This document shows, in pieces, positions 1-8,017 of a stretch of 33,914 nucleotides of DNA (position 1 is its first letter; each line of letters opens with the position of its first letter). A model generated the notes under the pieces. It had not been told where the DNA came from and did no database searches. It saw only the letters and a list, made by a program, of their open reading frames with translations. A program made the position numbers and the translations under genes. This DNA is from Candidatus Ligilactobacillus excrementigallinarum (GTDB taxonomy: Bacteria > Bacillota > Bacilli > Lactobacillales > Lactobacillaceae). The stretch is from the NCBI GenBank assembly GCA_019114385.1, contig DXFP01000025.1:1-33914 (forward strand), written 5' to 3'.

Positions 1-65
1 TCTTGTTTCTTTTCCTCATCACTTTCGAATCCAAAAGCTTTTTTTAATTTATCAAATAATCCCAT
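1..65 (-). CDS. ftsY: FtsY, signal recognition particle receptor (5' end only)
   Basis: Only the first 21 codons are in the window; the gene runs off the left edge. The visible N-terminus reads MGLFDKLKKAFGFESDEEKK, a basic amphipathic start followed by acidic residues. That is typical of FtsY, the GTPase that receives SRP-ribosome complexes at the membrane. The ATG occupies 63-65 and is preceded by an AAAGGA ribosome-binding site about nine bases upstream. It follows the smc stop by 15 bases, and smc-ftsY is the usual order in Firmicutes, which supports the call. The GTPase domain lies outside the window. Confidence 0.85.
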   Translation of the reverse strand, partial: MGLFDKLKKAFGFESDEEKKQ

Positions 66-80
66 TTATACCGATCCTTT

Positions 81-3000
81 CTAAATCACATCAGTTAATG
101 CTACAGAAACCATTTTAGAAATCCCTGATTCTTGCATTGTTACTCCATATAAAACATCAGCTTGCATCATCGTTCCTTTACGATGTGTAATTACAATAAA
201 CTGAGTTTCATCATCAAAGTGCTTCAAATACTGTGAATAACGCGCAACATTTGCATCATCAAGTGCGGCCTCTGCTTCATCCAGAACAGCAAATGGAACC
301 GGACGAACCTTAAGTAAGGCAAAAAGTAAAGTAATTGCGGTTAATGACCGTTCTCCACCAGATAACAAACTTAATCTTTGAGCTTTTTTCCCAGGCGGTT
401 GAGCAGTAATTTCAATCCCAGTCTTCAACAAATCATCTGGAGCAGTTAAACTCAAGTAGGCTTTTCCACCTCCAAAAATCTGAGGGAATAGTTCAGAAAA
501 AGCCTTTGAAACCTGATCAAATGTCGTCTTAAAACGTTGTTTAACCTCAGAATCCATCTCATTCATACTTTGAATTAATGTTTCTTTTGCAACTACTAAA
601 TCATTTTGCTGGGTGTTTAAAAATTCAAAACGCTCATTCACCCGTTCAAATTCATCAATTGCACCTAAATTAACATTTCCAAGTTCATCAATACCACGCT
701 TTAATAATTTCAAATGGCGCAATACTTCATTTAAATTTTTTTCAGATGCTTGTTTTTGAGCTTTTTCAAAAGTTAATTGATAATCACCTGCTAATTCATT
801 CAATGCTTGTTCCAATTCAGCAGCTAATTTACCGGTTCTTAAACTTAATTTACGCTGGTCATCGTATGCTGCTTGTTGCAATTCATTTGCTCGTCTAGAT
901 TGAAGTTCTGCTGTTTCAAGTTCCTCATGTAATTTAGCACGTTTTACTTTTAACTGTTGAACCGCTTGATTTAAGCTGGCATGTTGCTGCTCAATTTCAT
1001 GGGCTTTTGCCTTTAATTCATCTCCATGGAGTTGACTTTCACTCTTTTGATTTTCTAAATCAGTTAATTGACGATTAATTTGTTGCATTGCACGCTGCAG
1101 TTGCTGGATTTGGGTTTGGTTTTCTTTTTGATGAATTTTAACAGTTGTCAATTCCTCTGTAATCTGCATTTGTTCCTGTTGCAAACCAACTAATTTCTGT
1201 TTATTTGCTTGTTCAACATCACGTTGATTTTGACTAATACTTTGTTTTTGCTCTAACTGAAGATTTAACTTATCAATCTCTGCTTTAAGCGTTGCTAATT
1301 GGTCTTGGTTCTTTGCCTTTTGTGCTCGATCTTCTTTTCCAGTTATTTTCGCAATTTCATTTTCGACACTTGCTAATTCATTCTTTAAACGTTTAATTTC
1401 AAAATTACAGTCATCAACCTTTTCCTGGGCAGCCTTACGCTTTTGTAAAACCACATTCAACTTTGTAGTTTGATTCTGATTCTCAACATTCAAAGTTTCG
1501 ATTTCTTGGTTAATTTTCTGACCATCCACTTCTAAATCAGCCAATTTGTTTTGCATCGTTTCGATTTGCCGTTTCAAAGTCTCAGTTTCTTGCTTCTTCT
1601 TTAACAGTCCATTTTGCTGATTTCGATTTTTCCCACCAGTCATTGAACCACCTGGATTAATGACATCTCCCGTCAAAGAAATTACCTTTGCACGATGGTT
1701 AATCTGATTTGCTAAAGAGGTTGCAGAATCTAAATCAGTTGCAACCAAAGTTGTTCCTAAAAGATAATCGATAATCTCCTGGTTATCTCGTTTTGTACTT
1801 ACTAACTTACTTGCAATCCCAATAAAACCAGGAACATTTTCAGCTTGTCTAACGATTTGACTATTTAATACGCGTCCCTTCATCGTCGATTGCGGTAAGA
1901 AAGTTGCGCGTCCAAGACGTTTTTGAGTTAAATAGCGAATACATTCCTTAGCAGTTTGCTGATCACTTACAATTACGTTTTGCAATTGTGATCCCAATGC
2001 GGTTTCAATTGCTAACGAATACTTTTGATCCACATTAATTGTCTCTGCAACTGAACCCACTACTCCCGCAAATTTTTTCCGTTGACGCAAAATCTCACGT
2101 ACGCCTGCATAATATCCGGAATAGTTTGATTCAACACTATGCAATGCCTCATAGCGCGCTTTAGCTTTCTGAATAATTTCACTTGCTTGATACCAATTTT
2201 GACGTTGAACATTTAATTTATGTTGTAATTCATTTTGTCTAGCTTGCGTTTGATTACTTTGGTGTTCAATTTCTTCAACTTGATGTTTTAATGCACTTAA
2301 ATCTTGCTTACAGAGTTTAGTTTTGTTATTCGCAGCGTCCAGTTGTTCAACAAAATTTGTTCGCTCTTTTTCTAATTGACTTAACTGCTCACGATTTTGA
2401 TTAAAATGTTCTTCTAAAAAATTCAATTCACTTTCAAGCTGCATTTTATACTGTATTTTTTCATTTAATTGCTGCTTTAGTCGCTGAATTTCATTTTCAA
2501 ATTCTGTCGGATCCATCTTCTGATTCACTTTAAGTTCTTGAATTTGCTCATTGATTTCTTGTTTTCGTTGAGTTAATTCATCTGCTTTACGTGTTTGTTC
2601 TTGAAGACGTTTTTTTAATTCTTTCAACTCAGTTTGATTATTATCCCGTTGTACAGTTAATTCAGTCTGACGTTCTTGTTGAAATTTTTGTTGTTGCTCA
2701 GAAACATCTTTTCGCCCAACTAATCGTTCCTTTTGCTCAGTTAAAGTAACTAATTGTTCTTGAGATGAATCTAATTCTTCTTCAACTGCTTTTTGTTGTT
2801 GGTGTAATTTTTGTGTTGCTTGTTCCTGTTTTTCAGCTTCTACTTGATATTTTTCCAATAACGCCTTTGTTTGAGTCAATTCTGAATCAATTTCTGCTTT
2901 TTCAGTTTGTCCCTGTTGAATTTCTAATACAAGTCGATTTAATTCGTAATAATCAAACTGCTTTTTTTGTTCTAAATAATCTTTTGCAATGCTTGCTTGT

Positions 3001-3620
3001 TCTTCCAGCGGCTCTTTTTGACGTTTTAATTCTGTTAAAATATCAACTACGCGATCTAGATGATCAGTGGTTTCATCTAATTCTTTTTGAGCACGTTCTT
3101 TTTCTTTTTTGTATTTTAATATTCCAGCTGTCTCCTCAATTAATACCCGTCGATCTTCTGGTTTACTATTAAAAATTGATTCAACCCGTCCTTGAGAAAT
3201 TACAGAAAATGATTCTTTACCTAATCCTGTATCCATAAATAAGTTAACAATGTCTTTTAAGCGAACTTTTTTATTATTAATTAAAAATTCACTCTCGCCA
3301 CTTCGATAAATCCGGCGTGTAATTTGCAATTCATCTGGTTGATCTGCTAAAAAACGGTCAGAATTATCAAATTCAATTGAAACTTCAGCACGATTTAAAG
3401 GAGCACGAGAAGCAGATCCAGCAAAAATTACATCTGGCATTTTACTTCCACGTAAATTCTTGGCAGATTGTTCGCCCAGTACCCATCTTAAAGCTTCAAT
3501 AATGTTACTTTTTCCACTTCCATTGGGGCCAACTATTCCTGTAATTCCAGGTCGAAAATCAATCTCAGTTTTATCAGCAAACGATTTAAAACCATTGATT
3601 GTTAATGATTTTAATTTCAA
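81..3620 (-). CDS. smc: SMC, chromosome condensation and segregation ATPase
   Basis: At 1179 residues this has the normal length of bacterial SMC, the ring-forming ATPase that works with ScpA/ScpB to compact and separate chromosomes. The Walker A loop GPNGSGKSN is at residues 31-39. Two long glutamine- and lysine-rich coiled coils flank a hinge at roughly 505-680, with glycine-rich end GDVINPGGSMTGG. The C-terminal head carries the LSGGE signature (about 1086-1090) and a Walker B DEAEAALD. The start is TTG at 3618-3620, preceded by GGAGG nine bases upstream, giving MKLKSLTINGFKSFADKT, the family's usual N-terminus. It lies 15 bases after rnc and 15 before ftsY, so the three are probably cotranscribed. 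Nothing is broken; open frames on the other strand are low-complexity shadows of the coiled coil. Confidence 0.98.
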   Translation of the reverse strand: MKLKSLTINGFKSFADKTEIDFRPGITGIVGPNGSGKSNIIEALRWVLGEQSAKNLRGSKMPDVIFAGSASRAPLNRAEVSIEFDNSDRFLADQPDELQITRRIYRSGESEFLINNKKVRLKDIVNLFMDTGLGKESFSVISQGRVESIFNSKPEDRRVLIEETAGILKYKKEKERAQKELDETTDHLDRVVDILTELKRQKEPLEEQASIAKDYLEQKKQFDYYELNRLVLEIQQGQTEKAEIDSELTQTKALLEKYQVEAEKQEQATQKLHQQQKAVEEELDSSQEQLVTLTEQKERLVGRKDVSEQQQKFQQERQTELTVQRDNNQTELKELKKRLQEQTRKADELTQRKQEINEQIQELKVNQKMDPTEFENEIQRLKQQLNEKIQYKMQLESELNFLEEHFNQNREQLSQLEKERTNFVEQLDAANNKTKLCKQDLSALKHQVEEIEHQSNQTQARQNELQHKLNVQRQNWYQASEIIQKAKARYEALHSVESNYSGYYAGVREILRQRKKFAGVVGSVAETINVDQKYSLAIETALGSQLQNVIVSDQQTAKECIRYLTQKRLGRATFLPQSTMKGRVLNSQIVRQAENVPGFIGIASKLVSTKRDNQEIIDYLLGTTLVATDLDSATSLANQINHRAKVISLTGDVINPGGSMTGGKNRNQQNGLLKKKQETETLKRQIETMQNKLADLEVDGQKINQEIETLNVENQNQTTKLNVVLQKRKAAQEKVDDCNFEIKRLKNELASVENEIAKITGKEDRAQKAKNQDQLATLKAEIDKLNLQLEQKQSISQNQRDVEQANKQKLVGLQQEQMQITEELTTVKIHQKENQTQIQQLQRAMQQINRQLTDLENQKSESQLHGDELKAKAHEIEQQHASLNQAVQQLKVKRAKLHEELETAELQSRRANELQQAAYDDQRKLSLRTGKLAAELEQALNELAGDYQLTFEKAQKQASEKNLNEVLRHLKLLKRGIDELGNVNLGAIDEFERVNERFEFLNTQQNDLVVAKETLIQSMNEMDSEVKQRFKTTFDQVSKAFSELFPQIFGGGKAYLSLTAPDDLLKTGIEITAQPPGKKAQRLSLLSGGERSLTAITLLFALLKVRPVPFAVLDEAEAALDDANVARYSQYLKHFDDETQFIVITHRKGTMMQADVLYGVTMQESGISKMVSVALTDVI

Positions 3621-3635
3621 ATGATTCAGCCTCCA

Positions 3636-4331
3636 TTAATTTTGTTGCAATGCTTTTAATGCTTCAAAAGCTGCTGCCTGTTCTGCAGCTTTTTTAGTAT
3701 GTCCGGTACCTTCGCCAATCTTTTTTCCATTAAACGAAACTTCCATTTTATATGTGCGATCATTATCCGGACCTTTCCCCCAAACTTCTTGATACTCAAT
3801 TTTGCATGGACCATTTTTTTGCAGGTATTCTTGTAAAGCTGTTTTATGGTCGAAGAAAGTATTATAGCAGCCTTCATCTAATTTAGGGAACACTACTTGA
3901 TTTAAAAATTTAACAACAGTTGGCTTTCCATGATCCAAATATAATGCTCCGATAAATGCTTCAAAAATATCACATAAAAGTGAGGGGCGTTTACGTGCGT
4001 TATTTTTTTCTTCACCTTTCCCTAATCGAATGTATTCATCAAAATGACATTCCTTAGCGAAACTGCTGAAACTGTCTTCACAAACCATTGCAGCACGTAA
4101 TCTTGATAACTTTCCTTCAGGCATCTTAGGATAACGTTTGAATAAATATTCAGATACACATAATTGCATTACCGCGTCACCTAAAAATTCTGTTCTTTCA
4201 TAAAAATCTAAATGTTCTTTAGGATGTTCATTTACATATGAGCGATGTGTAAATGCAGCATCATAATAATCCATGTTTTTAATTTCAATTCCATAATTTG
4301 ATTTTAATAACTGTGCTAATCCACGTATCAC
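3636..4331 (-). CDS. rnc: Ribonuclease III
   Basis: A 231-residue double-strand-specific endoribonuclease that processes rRNA precursors and structured mRNAs. The catalytic domain (about 1-150) contains the signature ERTEFLGDAV at residues 45-54, where E48 and D52 should bind metal, and a second acidic pair in CDIFEAFIGALYLD (D121, E124). A double-stranded-RNA-binding domain covers about 160-230, ending in the typical KKAAEQAAAFEAL helix. The start is GTG at 4329-4331 with GAGG eight bases upstream. A strong extended -10 promoter lies about 60 bases upstream and the acpP terminator is just beyond it, so rnc-smc-ftsY probably forms its own transcription unit. Confidence 0.97.
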   Translation of the reverse strand: MIRGLAQLLKSNYGIEIKNMDYYDAAFTHRSYVNEHPKEHLDFYERTEFLGDAVMQLCVSEYLFKRYPKMPEGKLSRLRAAMVCEDSFSSFAKECHFDEYIRLGKGEEKNNARKRPSLLCDIFEAFIGALYLDHGKPTVVKFLNQVVFPKLDEGCYNTFFDHKTALQEYLQKNGPCKIEYQEVWGKGPDNDRTYKMEVSFNGKKIGEGTGHTKKAAEQAAAFEALKALQQN

Positions 4332-4391
4332 TTTATTTTCCTCAACTTTTTCTTTTTAAATATCCAGTATACCTAGTATAACTAAGTTAAC

Positions 4392-4421
4392 ATTATATCA
4401 TAATTTACTTAATTTTTTGAA
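4392..4421 (-). promoter_or_regulatory. Probable promoter of rnc-smc-ftsY
   Basis: On the minus strand a perfect TATAAT (4392-4397) carries an upstream TG one base away (4399-4400), an extended -10. A TTCAAA with 18-base spacing (4416-4421) is a plausible weak -35. It lies between the acpP terminator hairpin and the rnc GTG start. Confidence 0.65.
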
Positions 4422-4472
4422 TTTGAATCGACTTGAATTTTCAATATAAAGCAGGTTTGACACCACGTAAAA

Positions 4473-4501
4473 AAGAGGCTGGACTTATGTCACAACCTCT
4501 T
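4473..4501 (-). terminator. Rho-independent terminator of acpP, made from a dispersed repeat
   Basis: Read on the minus strand, a hairpin with AAGAGG/CCTCTT arms (one internal mismatch, then two further pairs) is followed by a run of six T, immediately downstream of the acpP stop. The same 29-base sequence occurs at 21366-21394. All but its first base recurs at 33883-33910, where it forms the end of a longer repeat. It may be a solo end of that repeat acting as a terminator. Confidence 0.75.
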
Positions 4502-4522
4502 AATCAGCAATTTATGAATTTA

Positions 4523-4765
4523 TTATTTTACATTTGCTTGAATGTATTTTACAGCATCTTCAACTGTATTTAATTTTTCAGCTTCTTCATCTGGAATTTC
4601 AGCCCCGAATGCTTCTTCCAAATCTAAAATAAATTCAACAAAATCAATTGAATCTGCATCTAAATCATTCTTAAAGTTTAATTGCATTGTTACATTTTCT
4701 TTTTTAATATCAAAATGATCTACCATAATGTCTGCGATTTTTTCAAAAATTTCTTGTTCACTCAT
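4523..4765 (-). CDS. acpP: Acyl carrier protein
   Basis: An 80-residue acidic four-helix protein that carries growing acyl chains on a phosphopantetheine arm. The attachment site is Ser39 in DADSIDFVEF, a variant of the usual DSLDxVEL. The start chosen is ATG at 4763-4765 with GAGGG about eight bases upstream. A longer open frame reaches 4831, but the extra N-terminus is unlike any ACP and lacks a ribosome-binding site. It sits 68 bases after plsX, whose product uses acyl-ACP, so substrate and enzyme are encoded together. A repeat-derived terminator follows. Confidence 0.95.
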   Translation of the reverse strand: MSEQEIFEKIADIMVDHFDIKKENVTMQLNFKNDLDADSIDFVEFILDLEEAFGAEIPDEEAEKLNTVEDAVKYIQANVK

Positions 4766-4833
4766 TATTTTATCCCTCATTTTCCTTAAATTAAAAATAT
4801 CATAACATCTTGATTTACTTTTTACAATCAAAA

Positions 4834-5844
4834 TTATTGATCTTCATGTTTTTCTTGATGGAATGTTTCTTCAAATTTAGCAAGTAAATCGCCATCAATA
4901 ATTGTTTTGATTTGTTTCATCGTATAATAAACTGTTTGTGCATCACTCGAACCATGAGCCTTTACAACTGGAGCCTTTACTCCCAACAAAACAGCACCAC
5001 CATAACGCGCAGGATTAATTCTCTCTTTAATTCCCATTAAACTAGGTTTAAACATTAGTGCGCCTAATTTAGCAAACAGGTTTGCATCCTTCACGCTATC
5101 CTTAATTAAATGCATTACAGATGATGCAGTTCCTTCGATTGCTTTCAAGACTGCATTTCCAGTAAAGCCATCAGCAACTGCAACATCACATACACCATTA
5201 GTTAAATCACGTGATTCAACATTTCCGACAAAATTCAATGATTTATCAGCACTAATTAATTGATATGCAGTTTGAGTTAGCTTGCTTCCTTTATGTGGTT
5301 CAGTTCCGTTATTTAACAGCCCAATTCGTGGATTTTCGATTCCCCGAACACTTTGTGCATAATATTTGCCCATTAACGCAAATTGATATAAATATTCAGG
5401 CTTATTATCTGCATTTGCACCACTGTCAAGCAAATTAAAGCCGCCTTGACTTGCTGAAACAACTGGTAAAGTTGATAATAACCCCGGACGTTGTACACCT
5501 TTAATTCTACCAATTAGTAACAATCCGGCAGCTAATAACGCACCTGTATTTCCGCATGAAAAAAGTGCATCAGCTTCCCCTTCTTTAACTGCTTTTGCAG
5601 CTAAAACTAAAGAAGAATTCTTCTTACGCCGAATCGCCTTAACGGGTTCATCATTCATTACAATTTCTTCATCTGCTTGAACAAAACTAATCCGAGTTGA
5701 GTCTTTTACAAGCGGTTTTACTTGATTTAATTTTCCAAATAAGATAAATTCCATATCTTGAAATTCATCTCGAGTTTTCAAAATTCCTTCAACAACACTT
5801 GCAGGCGCATTATCTCCGCCCATTGCATCTACAGCAATTTTCAT
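4834..5844 (-). CDS. plsX: PlsX, acyl-ACP:phosphate acyltransferase
   Basis: A 336-residue enzyme that converts acyl-ACP and phosphate to acyl-phosphate, the donor for PlsY in the first step of phospholipid synthesis in Gram-positive bacteria. The N-terminus MKIAVDAMGGDNAP is the family hallmark, and the glycine-rich VADGFTGNAVLKAIEG and LLGVKAPVVKAHGSSDAQ stretches near the C-terminus are also typical. The ATG at 5842-5844 has an AGAGAGGAAGAG ribosome-binding region. It starts 16 bases after the recG stop and is followed by acpP, the usual recG-plsX-acpP order. FakA, encoded just upstream of recG, feeds phosphorylated exogenous fatty acids to the same acyl-phosphate pool. Confidence 0.97.
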   Translation of the reverse strand: MKIAVDAMGGDNAPASVVEGILKTRDEFQDMEFILFGKLNQVKPLVKDSTRISFVQADEEIVMNDEPVKAIRRKKNSSLVLAAKAVKEGEADALFSCGNTGALLAAGLLLIGRIKGVQRPGLLSTLPVVSASQGGFNLLDSGANADNKPEYLYQFALMGKYYAQSVRGIENPRIGLLNNGTEPHKGSKLTQTAYQLISADKSLNFVGNVESRDLTNGVCDVAVADGFTGNAVLKAIEGTASSVMHLIKDSVKDANLFAKLGALMFKPSLMGIKERINPARYGGAVLLGVKAPVVKAHGSSDAQTVYYTMKQIKTIIDGDLLAKFEETFHQEKHEDQ

Positions 5845-5860
5845 TTTACTCTTCCTCTCT

Positions 5861-7903
5861 TTAATCTAGATTTGTATTCCAATCTACTTTTCGATTTAAA
5901 TATTGCAACAATCCCTGATTTTCTGCCTTATTTCTAAATTCTGGATCATTAATAATTGTTGCAGCTTCCATTTGAGCAATTTGTAAAATTTTCAAATCTT
6001 TTACAGGATCCCCTACTTTAAATTGTGGTAATCCTGCTTGAGCAGTTCCAAGAACATCACCTGGACCTCGTAATTCCAAATCACGTTGAGCAATCACAAA
6101 ACCATCCGTTGTTTGTACCATCGTTTTCATACGTTCTTTGCCATAATCACTGCTTGGATCAGCAATTAAGAAACAATACGATTGACGCTCACCACGACCT
6201 ACACGTCCGCGTAATTGATGCAACTGTGCTAATCCAAAACGGTCTGCATCCAAAATCATCATAATTGATGCATTAGGCACATCGACTCCGACCTCAACAA
6301 CAGTTGTCGAAACTAATACATCTATTTTATGGTCTTTGAACTGCTGCATCACATCTTCTTTTTCTTCTGGTTTTAGTTTTCCATGAAGTAAACCAACGTG
6401 ATACTTTTCACCTAAATATGACTGTAATTTTTCGTAAACTTCTTGTGCATTTTGCAAGTCCATCATTTCAGATTCTTCAATCAATGGTGAAACTACATAT
6501 GCTTGTGCACCATCATCAAGCTGTTGTCGCATAAATTTCAATGCATCATTTAATTGACTGTTTTTAAGCCAATTTGTTTCAATTGCTTTTCTTCCGGCAG
6601 GTAATTCATCAATTAGTGAAACATCCATTTCACCATAAGATGTAATTGCTAAAGTCCGTGGAATTGGTGTTGCTGTCATTGCCAACACGTCTGGGTTTAA
6701 CCCTTTATTGCGTAATTGTTTTCGTTGATTTACTCCAAAACGATGTTGTTCATCAGTAATTACTAATCCCAACTTGTTAAATTCAACATCATCTTGAATT
6801 AATGCATGGGTTCCGACCACGATTTGAATATCGCCTTGTTTCAGATGCGACAATAATTCTCTACGTTGAGTTATTTTACTTACTGATGAACTGGTCATCA
6901 ATCCGACATTAATACCCAATGGAGCAAATAATTTATTTAATTTTTCTGCATGCTGTTGTGCCAAAATTTCAGTAGGTGCCATTAATGCTGCTTGAAATCC
7001 AGCAGTAACTGCTGCATACATTGTAATTGCCGCCACAATTGTTTTCCCAGAACCTACGTCACCTTGCAGCAAGCGGTTCATCCGAATTGGTTCGCGTAAA
7101 TCACGACAAATTTCATTAACTACTCGTTTTTGAGCATTCGTCAGTTCAAATGGTAAGCTTGAAATAAATTGTTTCAACTGCTGATTATCATATTTAATTG
7201 CAATGCCTTGATTTTGTTTATCTTCTTTTTTTAACAATTGAATTCCTGCTTGAAATCGAAAAAATTCTTCAAAGATTGCTGATCTACGTGCTAAATCAGC
7301 TTGCTTTTTTGACTGCGGAAAATGCATATCATGAATCATTTGTTCTCGTGATTCCAAACGATATTTATTACGCAACGAAAGCGGTATAATATCTTTTAAT
7401 TGTTCATGATAGTCAGTGTAAGCTAACTTGACTAAACTTTTAATTTGATTAACTTTTAAATCCTTTGAAGCTCGATAAACTCCAGTAAAGTCATTTTGTT
7501 GTCCTGCAGGAATAATTTTCATTCCGGTAAAACTTTGACGTTGAGCGTTATAGCGCCCATATAAAGCGATATCTTTACCAAGTTCAACTTTACTTTTTAA
7601 ATATGGTTGATTAAAAAAAGTAACCATAATCACTTGATTTTCAACCATCAAACGAAAATTCAATCGATTTTTCTTGGGGCCAAACCGAATAATTGTTGGC
7701 TCAGAAGCAATCGTCCCCTTCAAAGTGACCTTTTCCTGTTCACTAATCTCTGAAAGTTGCTTAACAGCCAAATCATCATATCTGAAAGGGTAATAGGTTA
7801 ATAAATCCTCGATTGTATTTATTCCTAATTTATTTAACGCTGCAGCTTTTTTGGGACCAACACCGCGTAAAACTGCAACGTTATCTGATAAGTTTTTTCC
7901 CAT
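5861..7903 (-). CDS. recG: RecG, ATP-dependent DNA helicase
   Basis: A 680-residue helicase that reverses stalled replication forks and migrates branched DNA. A helix-hairpin-helix-like segment (LRGVGPKKAAALNKLGI, about 12-28) and an OB/wedge domain (about 55-140) precede the helicase core, with Walker A GDVGSGKT at 281-288 and motif II DEQH at 384-387. The C-terminal half has the QLHQLRGRVGRG motif of the family. The start chosen is ATG at 7901-7903 with a strong AAGGAGG. An in-frame upstream ATG at 7936 would add 11 residues encoded by a repeat hairpin and is unlikely. The hairpin ends about seven bases before the ribosome-binding site. Confidence 0.97.
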   Translation of the reverse strand: MGKNLSDNVAVLRGVGPKKAAALNKLGINTIEDLLTYYPFRYDDLAVKQLSEISEQEKVTLKGTIASEPTIIRFGPKKNRLNFRLMVENQVIMVTFFNQPYLKSKVELGKDIALYGRYNAQRQSFTGMKIIPAGQQNDFTGVYRASKDLKVNQIKSLVKLAYTDYHEQLKDIIPLSLRNKYRLESREQMIHDMHFPQSKKQADLARRSAIFEEFFRFQAGIQLLKKEDKQNQGIAIKYDNQQLKQFISSLPFELTNAQKRVVNEICRDLREPIRMNRLLQGDVGSGKTIVAAITMYAAVTAGFQAALMAPTEILAQQHAEKLNKLFAPLGINVGLMTSSSVSKITQRRELLSHLKQGDIQIVVGTHALIQDDVEFNKLGLVITDEQHRFGVNQRKQLRNKGLNPDVLAMTATPIPRTLAITSYGEMDVSLIDELPAGRKAIETNWLKNSQLNDALKFMRQQLDDGAQAYVVSPLIEESEMMDLQNAQEVYEKLQSYLGEKYHVGLLHGKLKPEEKEDVMQQFKDHKIDVLVSTTVVEVGVDVPNASIMMILDADRFGLAQLHQLRGRVGRGERQSYCFLIADPSSDYGKERMKTMVQTTDGFVIAQRDLELRGPGDVLGTAQAGLPQFKVGDPVKDLKILQIAQMEAATIINDPEFRNKAENQGLLQYLNRKVDWNTNLD

Positions 7904-7921
7904 TCGGCCCTCCTTCAATAA

Positions 7922-7951
7922 AAGAGGCTGTGACAAATGTCATGGCCTCTT
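7922..7951. repeat. 13-bp perfect-stem hairpin between fakA and recG
   Basis: The arms at 7922-7934 and 7939-7951 pair over 13 positions (two G-U type) around the tetraloop AAAT. On the minus strand it is followed by TTTTATTG and then the recG ribosome-binding site. The AAGAGGCTGTGAC arm resembles the terminal hairpin of the dispersed repeat found at 4473, 21366 and 33882. It could end fakA transcripts, attenuate recG, or both. Confidence 0.75.
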
Positions 7952-8017
7952 AAATAATAAAACTGAATTTTGAACACCTAAACTAGTATTCAATCAACTA
8001 ATCAATTACTTTAAAAA

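Noticed and set aside
2765-3172. A 135-codon plus-strand open frame inside smc
   Set aside because: It is antisense to the Gln/Lys-rich coiled coil, reads as Leu/Phe/Val low complexity, and has no ribosome-binding site; it is a shadow.
7904-7936. An 11-residue N-terminal extension of RecG from the upstream ATG
   Set aside because: The extension is encoded by the repeat hairpin, and AAGGAGG sits directly ahead of the ATG at 7901-7903.
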